64,000 bases of DNA from Faecalibacter bovis (GCF_017948305.1 NZ_CP072842.1:1466001-1530000), one strand, 5' to 3'; positions 25,296 through 37,384 are shown, numbered from the stretch's first letter. The notes: a model not told the origin generated them from the sequence alone. Translations and numbers: made by a program.

Positions 25296-26660
25296 TTAAC
25301 TTTTTGATTTGTCCTCAAGTAATTTTAATTCAGGGTAACGTTCTAAATATTCTTCTTTTAGACTTTCGTCGAGTTCTGTAGCGTTCTGAAATGCTTTTAT
25401 AGCTAAATTAACTTCGCCAACTAAATAATAGCAATATGATAATTGATAATAAATTTCGGCGCGGTTAAAATGAATCATCGCTAATAAAGCTTCTTTGATA
25501 GCCGTGTCATATTCTTCCATGACAATATTAGCCTCAATCAAAGCAATCCAATTATTTAAGCGTAAAGGCTCAATTTCAACTATACGACGATAACTTTCTA
25601 TTGCTTCTTCGTATTTACCAATTTTGATTAAAAGATAACAATGTGTTTTCCAGTATTCAACATTTAAATCATCTAAATCTAAAGCTCGATTGATATAAAA
25701 TAATCCTTCTTGAAAATTACCTAATTTGGAATATAAATTTGCTGTTTTGCCCCAAACTTTATCCAATTGAGGATCTTCTTTAATAGATAAATGATACGAT
25801 TTTAACGCTTTATAAGGTTGTTCTAACTTTTCATAACATTCTCCAATGCGTAAATATGTGATAGACGCAGAATCCTCAAGCTCTAATGTTTCTTCGAATG
25901 TTTCGATTGCTTCTTCGTAACGTTTTAGTTTTTCTAAAATAATTGCTTTTTGATTTAATCCTGAAATACTCGTCGGATTAATAACAGTTACATAATCAAA
26001 AGCTTCTAATGATTTTTCTAAATTTCCTGTTTTTTCGTACAATTGACCCAATTGTGACCATGCAACTTCTGAATATGGATTATCATCAATGTATTCTTTT
26101 AAAAACTCGATACATTCATTTGTAGCATGTAATTCTTCATAACATTGCAAGATAGAGTAGAATGAATAATCGTTTTCATCGCCATGTTGCAAAGCTTGTT
26201 TAAAATAAACTAAGGCTGTACTAATTTCATCTAAATTCAGATACTCATTTCCAATACAATTAAAAATAAAGTCTAAATCTTCGCCATGTTCTAAAGCTTT
26301 TTCATAGAACTGAATTGCTTTTCGTGGCATATTTTTTATACCCCAATATCTTGCAACAACCAATTGATATTCTAAATCTTCGGATGCAAATTCTTTAATT
26401 TCTTGAATTAATATTGAAGCTTTCTTTAACTGAGTCAAAGAAATATGGTATTCTATCAATTTAATTTTTAATTCATAGTTGTCCGGATGCAAAGCAAAAG
26501 CGTAGTCTAATGCTTTCTTTGCATATTCAAAATCGCTAACATCTAAATAAAATGTTATGATTTCTTGTAATTGTTCAGAGTCAAAATAGATTTGCTCCTT
26601 ATGATCCAACATATGTTCGAATTGTTCAATCAATTCGTTGTTTAAAAACTCATCCTCCAT
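25296..26660 (-). CDS. Tetratricopeptide repeat protein
   Basis: This 454-residue, all-helical protein is built of about a dozen TPR units from roughly residue 20 to 445. Clear repeats include AWSQLGQLYEKTGNLEKSLEAFDYV, SITYLRIGECYEKLEQPYKALKSY and SYCYYLVGEVNLAIKAFQNA (each longer in the protein than quoted parts such as LGQLYEKTGN). There is no signal peptide, so it is a cytoplasmic scaffold or chaperone-like protein. Function is not known from sequence. The gene follows glmM after a terminator, so it probably has its own promoter. Confidence 0.8.
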   Translation of the reverse strand: MEDEFLNNELIEQFEHMLDHKEQIYFDSEQLQEIITFYLDVSDFEYAKKALDYAFALHPDNYELKIKLIEYHISLTQLKKASILIQEIKEFASEDLEYQLVVARYWGIKNMPRKAIQFYEKALEHGEDLDFIFNCIGNEYLNLDEISTALVYFKQALQHGDENDYSFYSILQCYEELHATNECIEFLKEYIDDNPYSEVAWSQLGQLYEKTGNLEKSLEAFDYVTVINPTSISGLNQKAIILEKLKRYEEAIETFEETLELEDSASITYLRIGECYEKLEQPYKALKSYHLSIKEDPQLDKVWGKTANLYSKLGNFQEGLFYINRALDLDDLNVEYWKTHCYLLIKIGKYEEAIESYRRIVEIEPLRLNNWIALIEANIVMEEYDTAIKEALLAMIHFNRAEIYYQLSYCYYLVGEVNLAIKAFQNATELDESLKEEYLERYPELKLLEDKSKS

Positions 26661-26679
26661 AAATACCTATCTAAAATAG

Positions 26680-26707
26680 AAAAATGCTTTTATAAAAAAG
26701 CATTTTT
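26680..26707 (-). terminator. Intrinsic terminator after glmM
   Basis: AAAAATGCTTTT / AAAAGCATTTTT with a short A/T loop, 40 bases past the glmM stop on the minus strand and followed by a T-rich stretch in that direction. Confidence 0.7.
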
Positions 26708-26746
26708 CATAATTTATAGTTTTGCACAACTAATTAACATCGTTTT

Positions 26747-28129
26747 TTAAATGATAGCTTTTATACTTTCTATCATTTTATCAGCTAATAAGTCAGCGTT
26801 TTCTTCTGATGTACTTTCTGTATATATACGAATGATTGGTTCTGTATTTGATTTACGTAAGTGAACCCATTCTGTCTCAAAATCAATTTTTACACCATCA
26901 ACCGTATTGATTTGTTCATCTTTATAGATCTCTTGAATTTTAACTAACAATTCATCAACGTTGATTTCAGGAGTTAATTCAATTTTCTTTTTAGCCATAA
27001 AATAGGCTGGGTAAGAAGCTCTTAATTCAGAAACAGTCAAATTTTGTTCTGCTAAATGAGATAAAAATAAAGCAATACCAACTAAAGAATCGCGACCGTA
27101 GTGTAATTCTGGATAGATAATTCCACCGTTTCCTTCACCACCAATTAATGCACCAGTTTCTTTCATCTCGATCACAACATTTACTTCTCCAACAGCAGAA
27201 GGAGAGTAAGTTTGTCCATGTTTTGCAGCGATATCTCTTAAAGCGCGAGAAGATGATAAGTTTGAAACAGTTGCAGACGGAGTTTTTCCTAAAACATAAT
27301 CAGCAACAGCTACCAAAGTATATTCTTCACCAAACATGTTACCTTTTTCGTCAATTATTGCTAAACGATCGACATCTGGATCTACAACAATTCCGAAATC
27401 AGCTTTTTCTTCGATAACTTTAGCACAAATATCTCCTAAATGCTCTTTTAAAGGCTCTGGATTATGCGGGAAATGACCAGTTGGTTCGCAGTACATTTTG
27501 ATGTATTCCACACCTAATTTATCTAATAGATTTGGAATTGAAATTCCACCAGTTGAATTAACAGCATCAATAGCTACTTTAAATTTCTTTGCTTTGATCG
27601 CTTCAACATTAACTAATGGTAAAGCTAAGATTTTATCGATATGTAGATCAATAGCACCTTCAAAAGTTTCATATGAACCTAAATCATCAACTTGGGCAAA
27701 ATTATAGTCATCAGCATCAACAGTTGCTAAAATTTGTGCGCCATCTTCCGATGAAACAAATTCGCCTTTCGCGTTTAACAATTTTAAAGCATTCCATTCT
27801 TTTGGATTATGTGAAGCTGTTAAAATGATACCTCCGTCAGCTTCTAAATGTGTTACCATTACCTCAACTGTTGGAGTAGTTGATAATCCTAAATCGATTA
27901 CATTAATTCCTAAACCATGTAATGTTGAACAAACTAATTGTGAAACCATTTGACCAGAGATACGTGCATCTCTACCAATTACAACTTTATATGAATTTTT
28001 ATCTGATTGTTTTTTTAACCAAGTTCCGTAAGCTGCAGCGAATTTTACAGCATCAATAGGCGTCAAATTATCACCTGGATTACCTCCGATAGTTCCTCTG
28101 AAACCTGAAATTGATTTAATTAAAGACAT
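26747..28129 (-). CDS. glmM: Phosphoglucosamine mutase
   Basis: This alpha-D-phosphohexomutase (460 residues) is predicted to convert glucosamine-6-phosphate to glucosamine-1-phosphate for UDP-GlcNAc and cell-wall synthesis. The phosphoserine is Ser106 in TASHNPKEWNALKL. The metal loop is DPDVDRLAI, the sugar loop GEGNGG, and the C-terminal phosphate-binding loop RKSNTEPIIRIY. Flavobacterial GlmM proteins have the same start, SLIKSISGFRGTIGG. A -7 element lies 20 bases upstream. Phosphomannomutase activity is possible in this family; the second phospho-sugar mutase at 35619 is of a different subfamily. Confidence 0.87.
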   Translation of the reverse strand: MSLIKSISGFRGTIGGNPGDNLTPIDAVKFAAAYGTWLKKQSDKNSYKVVIGRDARISGQMVSQLVCSTLHGLGINVIDLGLSTTPTVEVMVTHLEADGGIILTASHNPKEWNALKLLNAKGEFVSSEDGAQILATVDADDYNFAQVDDLGSYETFEGAIDLHIDKILALPLVNVEAIKAKKFKVAIDAVNSTGGISIPNLLDKLGVEYIKMYCEPTGHFPHNPEPLKEHLGDICAKVIEEKADFGIVVDPDVDRLAIIDEKGNMFGEEYTLVAVADYVLGKTPSATVSNLSSSRALRDIAAKHGQTYSPSAVGEVNVVIEMKETGALIGGEGNGGIIYPELHYGRDSLVGIALFLSHLAEQNLTVSELRASYPAYFMAKKKIELTPEINVDELLVKIQEIYKDEQINTVDGVKIDFETEWVHLRKSNTEPIIRIYTESTSEENADLLADKMIESIKAII

Positions 28130-28148
28130 AGTGTTTTTATTTTAATAA

Positions 28149-28156
28149 CAAATGTA
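28149..28156 (-). promoter_or_regulatory. -7 promoter element of glmM
   Basis: On the minus strand TACATTTG matches TAnnTTTG and stands 20 bases before the glmM ATG. A good -33 TTTG at the usual distance was not found. Confidence 0.5.
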
Positions 28157-28256
28157 CAAAAAACAAATTTTAGATTTTGCTTATTAGATTGGTATGATTT
28201 TAGTTAAGAATTATTTAACAAATAAACAATGCTATAACTTTAAAAACGAATTATTT

Positions 28257-28541
28257 ATGATTACATCTGTTTTGATTTTTTCTTTTCTTTGGAATTGGAT
28301 ATCATGGGGGATTTTTGGTGTTATTGCTGGGGCAATAGCTAAAGCAATTATGCCAGGTAAAGATCCAGGAGGATTTTGGGTTACAATGATTATTGGAATT
28401 ATTGGAGCTATGTTGGGAGGTTTTATCTCTACACTTGTTTTAAACTATGATCCAAACAATTGGTCTTTTGGTGGATTTATAGTAGCAGTACTTGGAGCTT
28501 TATTACTTTTATTTATTTACAGAAAAGTTGCTTCAAGATAA
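28257..28541 (+). CDS. GlsB/YeaQ/YmgE family small membrane protein
   Basis: This transglycosylase-associated-type stress membrane protein is 94 residues from ATG 28257, in line with the family's 80-95. Three membrane helices are rich in glycine: WGIFGVIAGAIAKAIMPG, the following GGFWVTMIIGIIGAMLGGF and a last one with GGFIVAVLGALLLLF. The central GKDPGG turn is a family mark. The frame opens earlier at 28194, but that adds 21 polar residues not seen in the family, so the later ATG is preferred. It is diverged from glmM and ends at a shared terminator. Biochemical role unknown. Confidence 0.8.
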   Translation: MITSVLIFSFLWNWISWGIFGVIAGAIAKAIMPGKDPGGFWVTMIIGIIGAMLGGFISTLVLNYDPNNWSFGGFIVAVLGALLLLFIYRKVASR

Positions 28542-28551
28542 AAATTGATAT

Positions 28552-28588
28552 AAAAAAAGCCTTAATCATACATGATTAAGGCTTTTTC
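28552..28588. terminator. Bidirectional terminator between the GlsB-type and SatP genes
   Basis: AAAAGCCTTAATCAT / ATGATTAAGGCTTTT, a 15-bp stem around a tiny loop, with A run before and T run after. It serves the plus-strand GlsB-type gene and the converging minus-strand transporter gene. Confidence 0.9.
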
Positions 28589-28604
28589 ATTAATTCAAAA
28601 TATT

Positions 28605-29174
28605 TTAAAGAGGAAGAATGTTTTTTTCGTAAGTTCTATTAATCATAATAGCAGACGCTTCATAAAAGGCAATGAATCCACACACGATTCCTACCCATCC
28701 AGCAACATTTAAAATTTGTTCGCTATCAGCAAAGTTACTTGCAGCTAATAAGAAAAATAATAACGTTAATGAACCAAATAATAATTTACCAACAGTATGT
28801 CCTTTTAAAGTTTGTAAGAAATTTACTAAAGTAAATAATCCCCAAATTCCTAAATAACATCCCATTGAATTTCCATCAGGTTTTTCTGCTCCAAAAACTC
28901 CAGGTGCTAACCAAGTGAAAACTAAAGTTAACCAGAAAGCCCCATAAGCCATAAAAGCTATACTTCCAAAATTGTTTCCTTTTTTCCATTCCATTACTCC
29001 AGCAATAAATTGCGCTCCTCCACCAAAGAAAACACCCATACCCATGATCATACTATTTACAGGAAAAAATCCAGCGTTGTGGATGTTTAATAAAATAGTA
29101 GTCATGGCAAAACCATATAAACCTAATGGTCCAGGATTGGCAGTTTTGTCTGTAATTGTGTAAATATTTTCCAT
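28605..29174 (-). CDS. Acetate/succinate transporter of the GPR1/FUN34/SatP family
   Basis: This six-helix inner-membrane transporter has 189 residues. The family signature N-P-x-P-L-G-L is present as TANPGPLGLYGFAMT near residue 11, and other SatP features follow: GMGVFFGGGAQFIAGVMEWKKGN and FGSIAFMAYGAFWLT. SatP proteins take up acetate or succinate with protons. The gene stands alone with a long (274-base) AT-rich upstream region holding a small palindrome. Preferred substrate cannot be decided. Confidence 0.88.
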   Translation of the reverse strand: MENIYTITDKTANPGPLGLYGFAMTTILLNIHNAGFFPVNSMIMGMGVFFGGGAQFIAGVMEWKKGNNFGSIAFMAYGAFWLTLVFTWLAPGVFGAEKPDGNSMGCYLGIWGLFTLVNFLQTLKGHTVGKLLFGSLTLLFFLLAASNFADSEQILNVAGWVGIVCGFIAFYEASAIMINRTYEKNILPL

Positions 29175-29240
29175 AATACTTATTAATATGAGACAATAAT
29201 AAGACTAAAATAATAAAATACAAATTATTTATCAATAAAT

Positions 29241-29255
29241 GTGTACAGTATACAC
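29241..29255. promoter_or_regulatory. Short palindromic element upstream of the SatP gene
   Basis: GTGTA-CAGTA-TACAC, with TGTACA and GTATAC palindromes side by side, lies 67 bases upstream of the transporter start. It stands out in an AT-rich spacer and could be an operator; no known regulator site was recognised. Confidence 0.3.
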
Positions 29256-29395
29256 TATTAATTTTTTATTTTTAAATTAAACGTTTTAAAATCAGTAAAT
29301 TATTTGTTTAAAAATTAATGACTTAATAAGATAAATAATGTTAAAATTATCTAAAACAGATGATACATATTAAGTGTTTGAAGATTTACTGAAAT

Positions 29396-29430
29396 AAAAA
29401 AATCCGTTAATAGATTAACGGATTTTTTTA
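29396..29430 (-). terminator. Intrinsic terminator after yidC
   Basis: AATCCGTTAAT / ATTAACGGATT stem with A run and T run on its two sides, 18 bases beyond the yidC stop on the minus strand. Confidence 0.85.
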
Positions 29431-29448
29431 TATAAAATAGTATGTAGA

Positions 29449-32932
<3,484 letters not shown>

Positions 32933-32942
32933 TCAATGGTTG

Positions 32943-32950
32943 CAAAATTA
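32943..32950 (-). promoter_or_regulatory. -7 promoter element of pyrG
   Basis: Minus-strand TAATTTTG fits TAnnTTTG and lies 22 bases before the pyrG start codon. The -33 element is not obvious. Confidence 0.5.
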
Positions 32951-33003
32951 CGAATAAAATGTGGGGTAAAAAAAGTGAAAGTAAAACTTTAGAAAATAAA
33001 AAA

Positions 33004-33097
33004 GGCAAGCGACCTACATCACACCGCTACGACCGTATACCTTTGCTACGTTCCCGTCCTGGAGGATTCAACAGGAGCTGGTTGTGTAGGACTTGCC
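33004..33097 (-). ncRNA. ffs: Small bacterial signal recognition particle RNA (4.5S-type)
   Basis: Read on the minus strand, about 94 bases fold back on themselves with closing arms GGCAAG and CTTGCC. The apical part has the SRP hallmark: CAGG, a 3-bp stem ACG/CGT closed by a GGAA tetraloop, then AGCA, the symmetric loop that binds Ffh. The outer stem arms (TCCTACACAACC against GGTGTGATGTAGG) pair over a long distance. Ends are placed at the closing helix and may be a few bases off. A consensus promoter is positioned just upstream. The gene precedes pyrG on the same strand. Confidence 0.9.
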
Positions 33098-33102
33098 TGA
33101 TG

Positions 33103-33132
33103 CAAAGGTAAGAATACTTTTAAAAAATCAAA
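33103..33132 (-). promoter_or_regulatory. Promoter of the SRP RNA gene
   Basis: On the minus strand a -33 TTTG (33129-33132) and a -7 TACCTTTG (33103-33110) are 18 bases apart, a good fit to the Bacteroidota housekeeping promoter, and lie immediately before the SRP RNA 5' end. Confidence 0.75.
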
Positions 33133-33246
33133 GAAAATTTTAGAAAAAAAATCTCGTAAAAGGGCTGTTAATTGTAAAAGCGATTGATAATGAAATAAAT
33201 AATTATTGATTTTTTTTGAAATATATTTTAATTTTAATCAAATCGG

Positions 33247-33343
33247 TATCTTTGCATGTAAGATATTATCAAAATTTAGTATGAAATTAACGTATAAACA
33301 TTACTAAATTCATACTATTAAATACTTTGATATATTATCTTTG
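33247..33343 (+). promoter_or_regulatory. Leader region of the DUF4199 gene with two -7-like elements and an inverted repeat
   Basis: TATCTTTG occurs at 33247-33254 and again at 33336-33343. Between them TAGTATGAA (33277-33285) and TTCATACTA (33309-33317) form a 9-bp inverted repeat with a 23-base spacer. The first element would give an 85-90 base leader containing the repeat. The second would start transcription almost at the ATG. Which is used is unknown. The rest of the 33098-33347 spacer is AT-rich with nothing else recognised. Confidence 0.4.
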
Positions 33344-33347
33344 CCGA

Positions 33348-33914
33348 ATGGATACACTTAATAAAGTTTTAAGAAGCGCATTTATATTAACAGCGATCGT
33401 GTTAGTATTGTTTTTTGGATTATATATTTCATATTCTACAAATGGAACTATTGATGCCAAAGATTATTACAAATACACAATGCTTATTTGTTGCTTTATT
33501 TTAGTGCCTTTATTTGCAGGTTTTTCATTCTTCACGATGCTGAATGTTTCTAAAGCCAAAGCTAAAATAGCAACGACTTACGAAGAGTTATTAACATTTA
33601 AAGACGCCTTTAAAATTGGATTTTATACCATGTTTATTGCCGGTGTAGTTAGTTTAGCTGTCATATTTATTTTCTTTAATACAAGTGGAGAATGGGCGCA
33701 AGAGGCTCTTAAAAATGGTATTTTAGAAACTTTTATGGGTAACATGGACCCTAAAATGGCTGCTGAAATTGAAAAATCGAGAAAAGAACCAGAAATAATG
33801 AATATTAATCTATTTTCATTTAAACATTATTTTGGATTACTTTCTATGTTTCTATCATTCTACATGGCTGTTTCTGCAATTTTTGCACAGTTCTTAAAAA
33901 AACGTACTTATTAA
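33348..33914 (+). CDS. DUF4199 family membrane protein
   Basis: This 188-residue protein, taken from ATG 33348, has four predicted membrane helices (about 7-27, 43-63, 88-110 and 155-177). The layout is that of DUF4199 proteins, a Bacteroidota family with no known function. A soluble stretch between helices 3 and 4 carries NMDPKMAAEIEKSRKEPE. A TTG-initiated extension to 33327 would overlap a -7 element and is not favoured. A glycosyltransferase gene starts 4 bases after the stop; in this phylum the two are often neighbours, which suggests a membrane-glycan link. Confidence 0.75.
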   Translation: MDTLNKVLRSAFILTAIVLVLFFGLYISYSTNGTIDAKDYYKYTMLICCFILVPLFAGFSFFTMLNVSKAKAKIATTYEELLTFKDAFKIGFYTMFIAGVVSLAVIFIFFNTSGEWAQEALKNGILETFMGNMDPKMAAEIEKSRKEPEIMNINLFSFKHYFGLLSMFLSFYMAVSAIFAQFLKKRTY

Positions 33915-33918
33915 CACA

Positions 33919-34881
33919 ATGGATTTATCAATAGTTGTTCCTTTACTTAACGAACAAGATTCTTTAGAAGAATTATTTACACGTATTAAAACTGTCTGTC
34001 ATCAGAATGGATATTCTTTTGAAGTTTTGTTTATTGATGATGGTAGTACGGATGATTCTTGGCAAATAATAGAATATTTATCTAAATTTCACCAAGAGGT
34101 AAAAGGAATTAAATTCCGTAAAAATTATGGTAAGTCACCAGCTTTAAGCGCTGCTTTTAAAGAAGTAAAAGGTAAAGTCGTGATTACTATGGATGCAGAT
34201 TTACAAGATTTTCCCGAGGAAATACCAGCTTTATATAATACATTAATTAATAAGAAAGCTGATATAGTTTCAGGTTGGAAACAAAACCGCCAAGATAATA
34301 AGTTAACTAAAAACTTACCATCTAAATTATTTAATGCAGTTGCTCGTAAAACTTCTGGTGTAGAATTACACGATTTTAATTGTGGTTTAAAAGCCTACCG
34401 TTGGGAAGTGACACAGAATATCGAATTGTATGGCGACATGCACCGATATATTCCTGTATTAGCTAAAAACGCAGGTTATCACAGGATTTTAGAAAAGCAA
34501 GTTCGTCACCAAGCGCGTAAATATGGAGTATCTAAATTTGGACCTAGCCGTTTTGTGAATGGTTTCTTAGATTTAATTACGCTTTATTTTACAGCAAAGT
34601 TTGGAAATAGACCAATGCATATTTTTGGTTTAATCGGAACAATCATGTTTGCTCTAGGATTTTTAGCTACGTTCTATTTAGGTATAGATAAATTAATTAA
34701 GGTATTTATTTTAGATAAACCAGCACGTTTAATAACAGATAATCCTTATTTTTATATCTCTCTAACTTCAATGGTTTTAGGAACGCAGTTATTTTTAGCT
34801 GGTTTCTTAGGTGAATTGATTGTTAGAAATAGTAGAGATCGCAAAATATACAGTATTCAAAAAGAATTGAATCTGAATTAG
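33919..34881 (+). CDS. GtrB/DPM1-type family 2 glycosyltransferase
   Basis: This 320-residue enzyme is predicted to transfer a sugar to polyprenyl phosphate at the inner membrane. The GT-A domain has DLSIVVPLLNEQDSLEELF, IDDGSTDDSW near residue 41, the metal motif MDADLQD near 95 and the loop KQNRQDNKLTK. Two C-terminal membrane helices (about 236-258 and 273-297) are typical of GtrB-like polyprenyl-phosphate glucosyltransferases. It could supply a lipid-linked sugar to a GT-C enzyme elsewhere. It is probably co-transcribed with the DUF4199 gene. Confidence 0.85.
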   Translation: MDLSIVVPLLNEQDSLEELFTRIKTVCHQNGYSFEVLFIDDGSTDDSWQIIEYLSKFHQEVKGIKFRKNYGKSPALSAAFKEVKGKVVITMDADLQDFPEEIPALYNTLINKKADIVSGWKQNRQDNKLTKNLPSKLFNAVARKTSGVELHDFNCGLKAYRWEVTQNIELYGDMHRYIPVLAKNAGYHRILEKQVRHQARKYGVSKFGPSRFVNGFLDLITLYFTAKFGNRPMHIFGLIGTIMFALGFLATFYLGIDKLIKVFILDKPARLITDNPYFYISLTSMVLGTQLFLAGFLGELIVRNSRDRKIYSIQKELNLN

Positions 34882-34905
34882 ACCGAAATATTACAACCAA
34901 ACTAT

Positions 34906-35610
34906 ATGAAAAAATTACTAACACTTTTATTTACGGGATTAGTGCTAGCGAGTTGTTCTTCCTCTGTTGATGGAGAAGGAGTTGCTACTGCACAGAAAAA
35001 TTTCACAGTAGATCAAATTACAAAATTGAATCTATCATGTAACTGTAATGTAACGCTTATACCAGGAAATGAAGTTGGTGTAAAAGTTGAAAGTCATCAG
35101 AATATTGTAGATAATTTAATGGTTGAAGCTAAAAATGGCTCATTAACTATTAAAGAAAATTCACCTGTTGATAAATACAGTGCTTACGATGTTTTCGTTT
35201 ACGTTACAAGAGATTTAAAACAAGCCGAATTTTCTAATCAAGCTACAGTTAAAGTTTCCGGAACTTTAAACGTTGATGATTTAGAGATGGATGTGAATGA
35301 TCAAGTTAAAATTGAAGATGCGTATTTGATTACAAACAATTTCAAACTTTCAGTTCATGATCAAGCTGCTGTAACTTTAAAAGGGACATCAATCTCATTA
35401 ATTTATAATGGCGAAAGTCAATCAAAAGCTGAGTTGTTTGATTTCGAAACAAATGATGCTCAAGCATACACTTCAGATAATGCTATTTTAAATATTAATT
35501 CAAGAAAATCTATTACAGGTTCGGCAAAAGGTAATTCGGTTATAACTTATATAGGTGAACCATCAAAGGATACCAAAATTGCTGATAATGCACAAGTAGT
35601 AAAAAAATAA
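34906..35610 (+). CDS. DUF2807 (GIN domain) lipoprotein
   Basis: This exported protein has 234 residues, with a lipoprotein signal MKKLLTLLFTGLVLASCSSS (lipobox LASC, Cys17). The DUF2807 'head GIN' region follows from about 35 to 215, a right-handed beta-helix-like run of repeated short strands (VEAKNGSLTIKEN, VKVSGTLNVDDLEMDVND and so on). Such auto-transporter-adhesin-head domains are common in Bacteroidetes, with no known function. It lies between a glycosyltransferase and a phospho-sugar mutase on the same strand. Confidence 0.82.
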   Translation: MKKLLTLLFTGLVLASCSSSVDGEGVATAQKNFTVDQITKLNLSCNCNVTLIPGNEVGVKVESHQNIVDNLMVEAKNGSLTIKENSPVDKYSAYDVFVYVTRDLKQAEFSNQATVKVSGTLNVDDLEMDVNDQVKIEDAYLITNNFKLSVHDQAAVTLKGTSISLIYNGESQSKAELFDFETNDAQAYTSDNAILNINSRKSITGSAKGNSVITYIGEPSKDTKIADNAQVVKK

Positions 35611-35618
35611 ATTCTTTA

Positions 35619-37334
35619 ATGAGTACAAGTTTAGAAAGAGCTCAATTATGGCTTTCTGATGCATATGATGCAGAAACAAGAAACGCCGTACAAGATTTAA
35701 TTGATAATAATCCAACAGAATTAGATGATTCATTTTACCGCGACCTAGAGTTTGGAACTGGTGGTATGCGTGGTATTATGGGAGTTGGAACTAATCGTTT
35801 AAACAAATATACATTAGGTGCAGCTACGCAAGGATTGTCTAATTATATCAATGAACAATTTCCTAATAAAGAAAAATCAGTTGCAATTGCATTTGACGTG
35901 CGTCATAATTCAGACACTTTTGCCAAAATGGTTGCGGATGTTTTAACGGCTAATGGAATCAAAGTTTATTTATTCGATTCTTTTCGTCCTACACCAGAAT
36001 TATCATTCACAGTTCGTCATTTAGGTTGTGATGCAGGAATCGTTTTAACGGCTTCGCATAATCCACCAATATACAATGGATATAAAGTGTATTGGAATGA
36101 TGGTGCTCAAATTGTTCCACCACACGATAAAGCAATTATATCAGAGGTAGAAAATGTAAAAGTTGATGAAATTAAATTCGAAGGGAACGACGATTTAATT
36201 ACATATATAGGTAAAGAAATTGACGAAGCATTTATTAATGCGGCTGTTGAAAACGGTAGTTTTACAAACGAAGGGAAAGAAGATGTTAAAATAGTTTTTA
36301 CATCTATCCACGGAACATCTGTTGTGATTACTCCAAAAGCTTTTGAACAAGCTGGTTTTACACAAGTTCATCAAGTGGCAGAACAAGCAATTCCAAGTGG
36401 TGATTTCCCAACTGTTAAATCTCCAAATCCTGAAGAGCCAGAAGCTTTAACAATGGCTGTTGATTTGGCTAATGAAATCAATGCAGATATAGTAATCGGA
36501 ACTGATCCGGATGCTGATCGTGTTGGTGTTGCTGCTCGTGACAACGAGGGGAATATGGTATTATTAAACGGGAATCAAATGAATACCGTTTTAGCTTACT
36601 ATTTATTAGAAAAATGGCAAGAAGCTGGTAAATTAACTGGTAAAGAATTTATTGGTTCTACAATTGTAACATCTGATATTTTTTATGATATAGCAGCTAA
36701 ATTTAGTGTTGATTGTAAAGTTGGATTAACAGGATTTAAATGGATCGCTGATATGATTCGTACACACGAAGGTGAACAAAAATTCATTGGTGGAGGTGAA
36801 GAGTCATTCGGATTTATGGTTGGTGATTTTATTCGTGATAAAGATTCAGTAACAACTGCTTTATTAGTATCTGAAATTGCTGCCGTAGAAAAAGCTAAAG
36901 GAAGTACGTTGTACAATAAATTAGTGGATATCTATATTGCTTTAGGTAAGGCTTATCAAGAAGATCTAATTTCGATTGTTAAACCAGGGAAAGAAGGAGC
37001 AGAATTAATCGCAAATATGATGGTTGATTTCCGTGCTAATTCGCCTAAAGAATTAGCTGGATCTCCTGTAATCCGAGTAAAAGATTTCCAATCTTCGATT
37101 GAAAAAGATTTAGTTTCTGGTGAAGAAAAAACTATTGATATACCAAAATCTAACGTTTTAATTTTTTACACGGAAGATGGAAGTAAAGTAGCTTGTCGTC
37201 CTTCTGGAACTGAACCTAAAATTAAATATTACTTTTCTGTAAACGCACCTTTAAGAGCTAAAGAAGAGTATAAAAATGTACAAGATATTTTATTAGCTAA
37301 AATTGATCAATTAAAAGTTGATTTTAGTAAATAG
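35619..37334 (+). CDS. Phospho-sugar mutase (phosphoglucomutase/phosphomannomutase)
   Basis: This 571-residue alpha-D-phosphohexomutase of the long PgcA/PGM2-like subfamily probably interconverts glucose-1- and glucose-6-phosphate or mannose phosphates. It opens with LEFGTGGMRGIMG (44-56). The active-site phosphoserine is Ser146 in TASHNPPIYNGYK. The metal loop is GTDPDADRVGV, the sugar loop GGGEESFGF and the phosphate-binding loop CRPSGTEPKIKYY. Its product could feed the nucleotide sugars needed by the polysaccharide locus. It ends at a strong terminator. Confidence 0.88.
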   Translation: MSTSLERAQLWLSDAYDAETRNAVQDLIDNNPTELDDSFYRDLEFGTGGMRGIMGVGTNRLNKYTLGAATQGLSNYINEQFPNKEKSVAIAFDVRHNSDTFAKMVADVLTANGIKVYLFDSFRPTPELSFTVRHLGCDAGIVLTASHNPPIYNGYKVYWNDGAQIVPPHDKAIISEVENVKVDEIKFEGNDDLITYIGKEIDEAFINAAVENGSFTNEGKEDVKIVFTSIHGTSVVITPKAFEQAGFTQVHQVAEQAIPSGDFPTVKSPNPEEPEALTMAVDLANEINADIVIGTDPDADRVGVAARDNEGNMVLLNGNQMNTVLAYYLLEKWQEAGKLTGKEFIGSTIVTSDIFYDIAAKFSVDCKVGLTGFKWIADMIRTHEGEQKFIGGGEESFGFMVGDFIRDKDSVTTALLVSEIAAVEKAKGSTLYNKLVDIYIALGKAYQEDLISIVKPGKEGAELIANMMVDFRANSPKELAGSPVIRVKDFQSSIEKDLVSGEEKTIDIPKSNVLIFYTEDGSKVACRPSGTEPKIKYYFSVNAPLRAKEEYKNVQDILLAKIDQLKVDFSK

Positions 37335-37350
37335 TTTGAATTGAATATAT

Positions 37351-37384
37351 AAAAAATGCATCGAAATTTTCGATGCATTTTTTT
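37351..37384 (+). terminator. Intrinsic terminator after the phospho-sugar mutase gene
   Basis: AAATGCATCGAAA / TTTTCGATGCATTT perfect stem flanked by A run and T run, 17 bases after the stop. The remaining bases to 37459 hold nothing recognised. Confidence 0.9.

Noticed and set aside
26717-26724. Plus-strand TAGTTTTG resembling a -7 promoter element
   Set aside because: It points into the 3' end of glmM in antisense, has no -33 element and no downstream plus-strand gene, so chance is likely in AT-rich sequence.
28194-28256. Upstream start for the GlsB-type protein
   Set aside because: The extra 21 residues are polar and not part of the family; the later ATG gives the usual three-helix protein.
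33327-33347. TTG start for the DUF4199 protein
   Set aside because: It would place coding sequence over a -7-like box; ATG 33348 directly precedes the first membrane helix.
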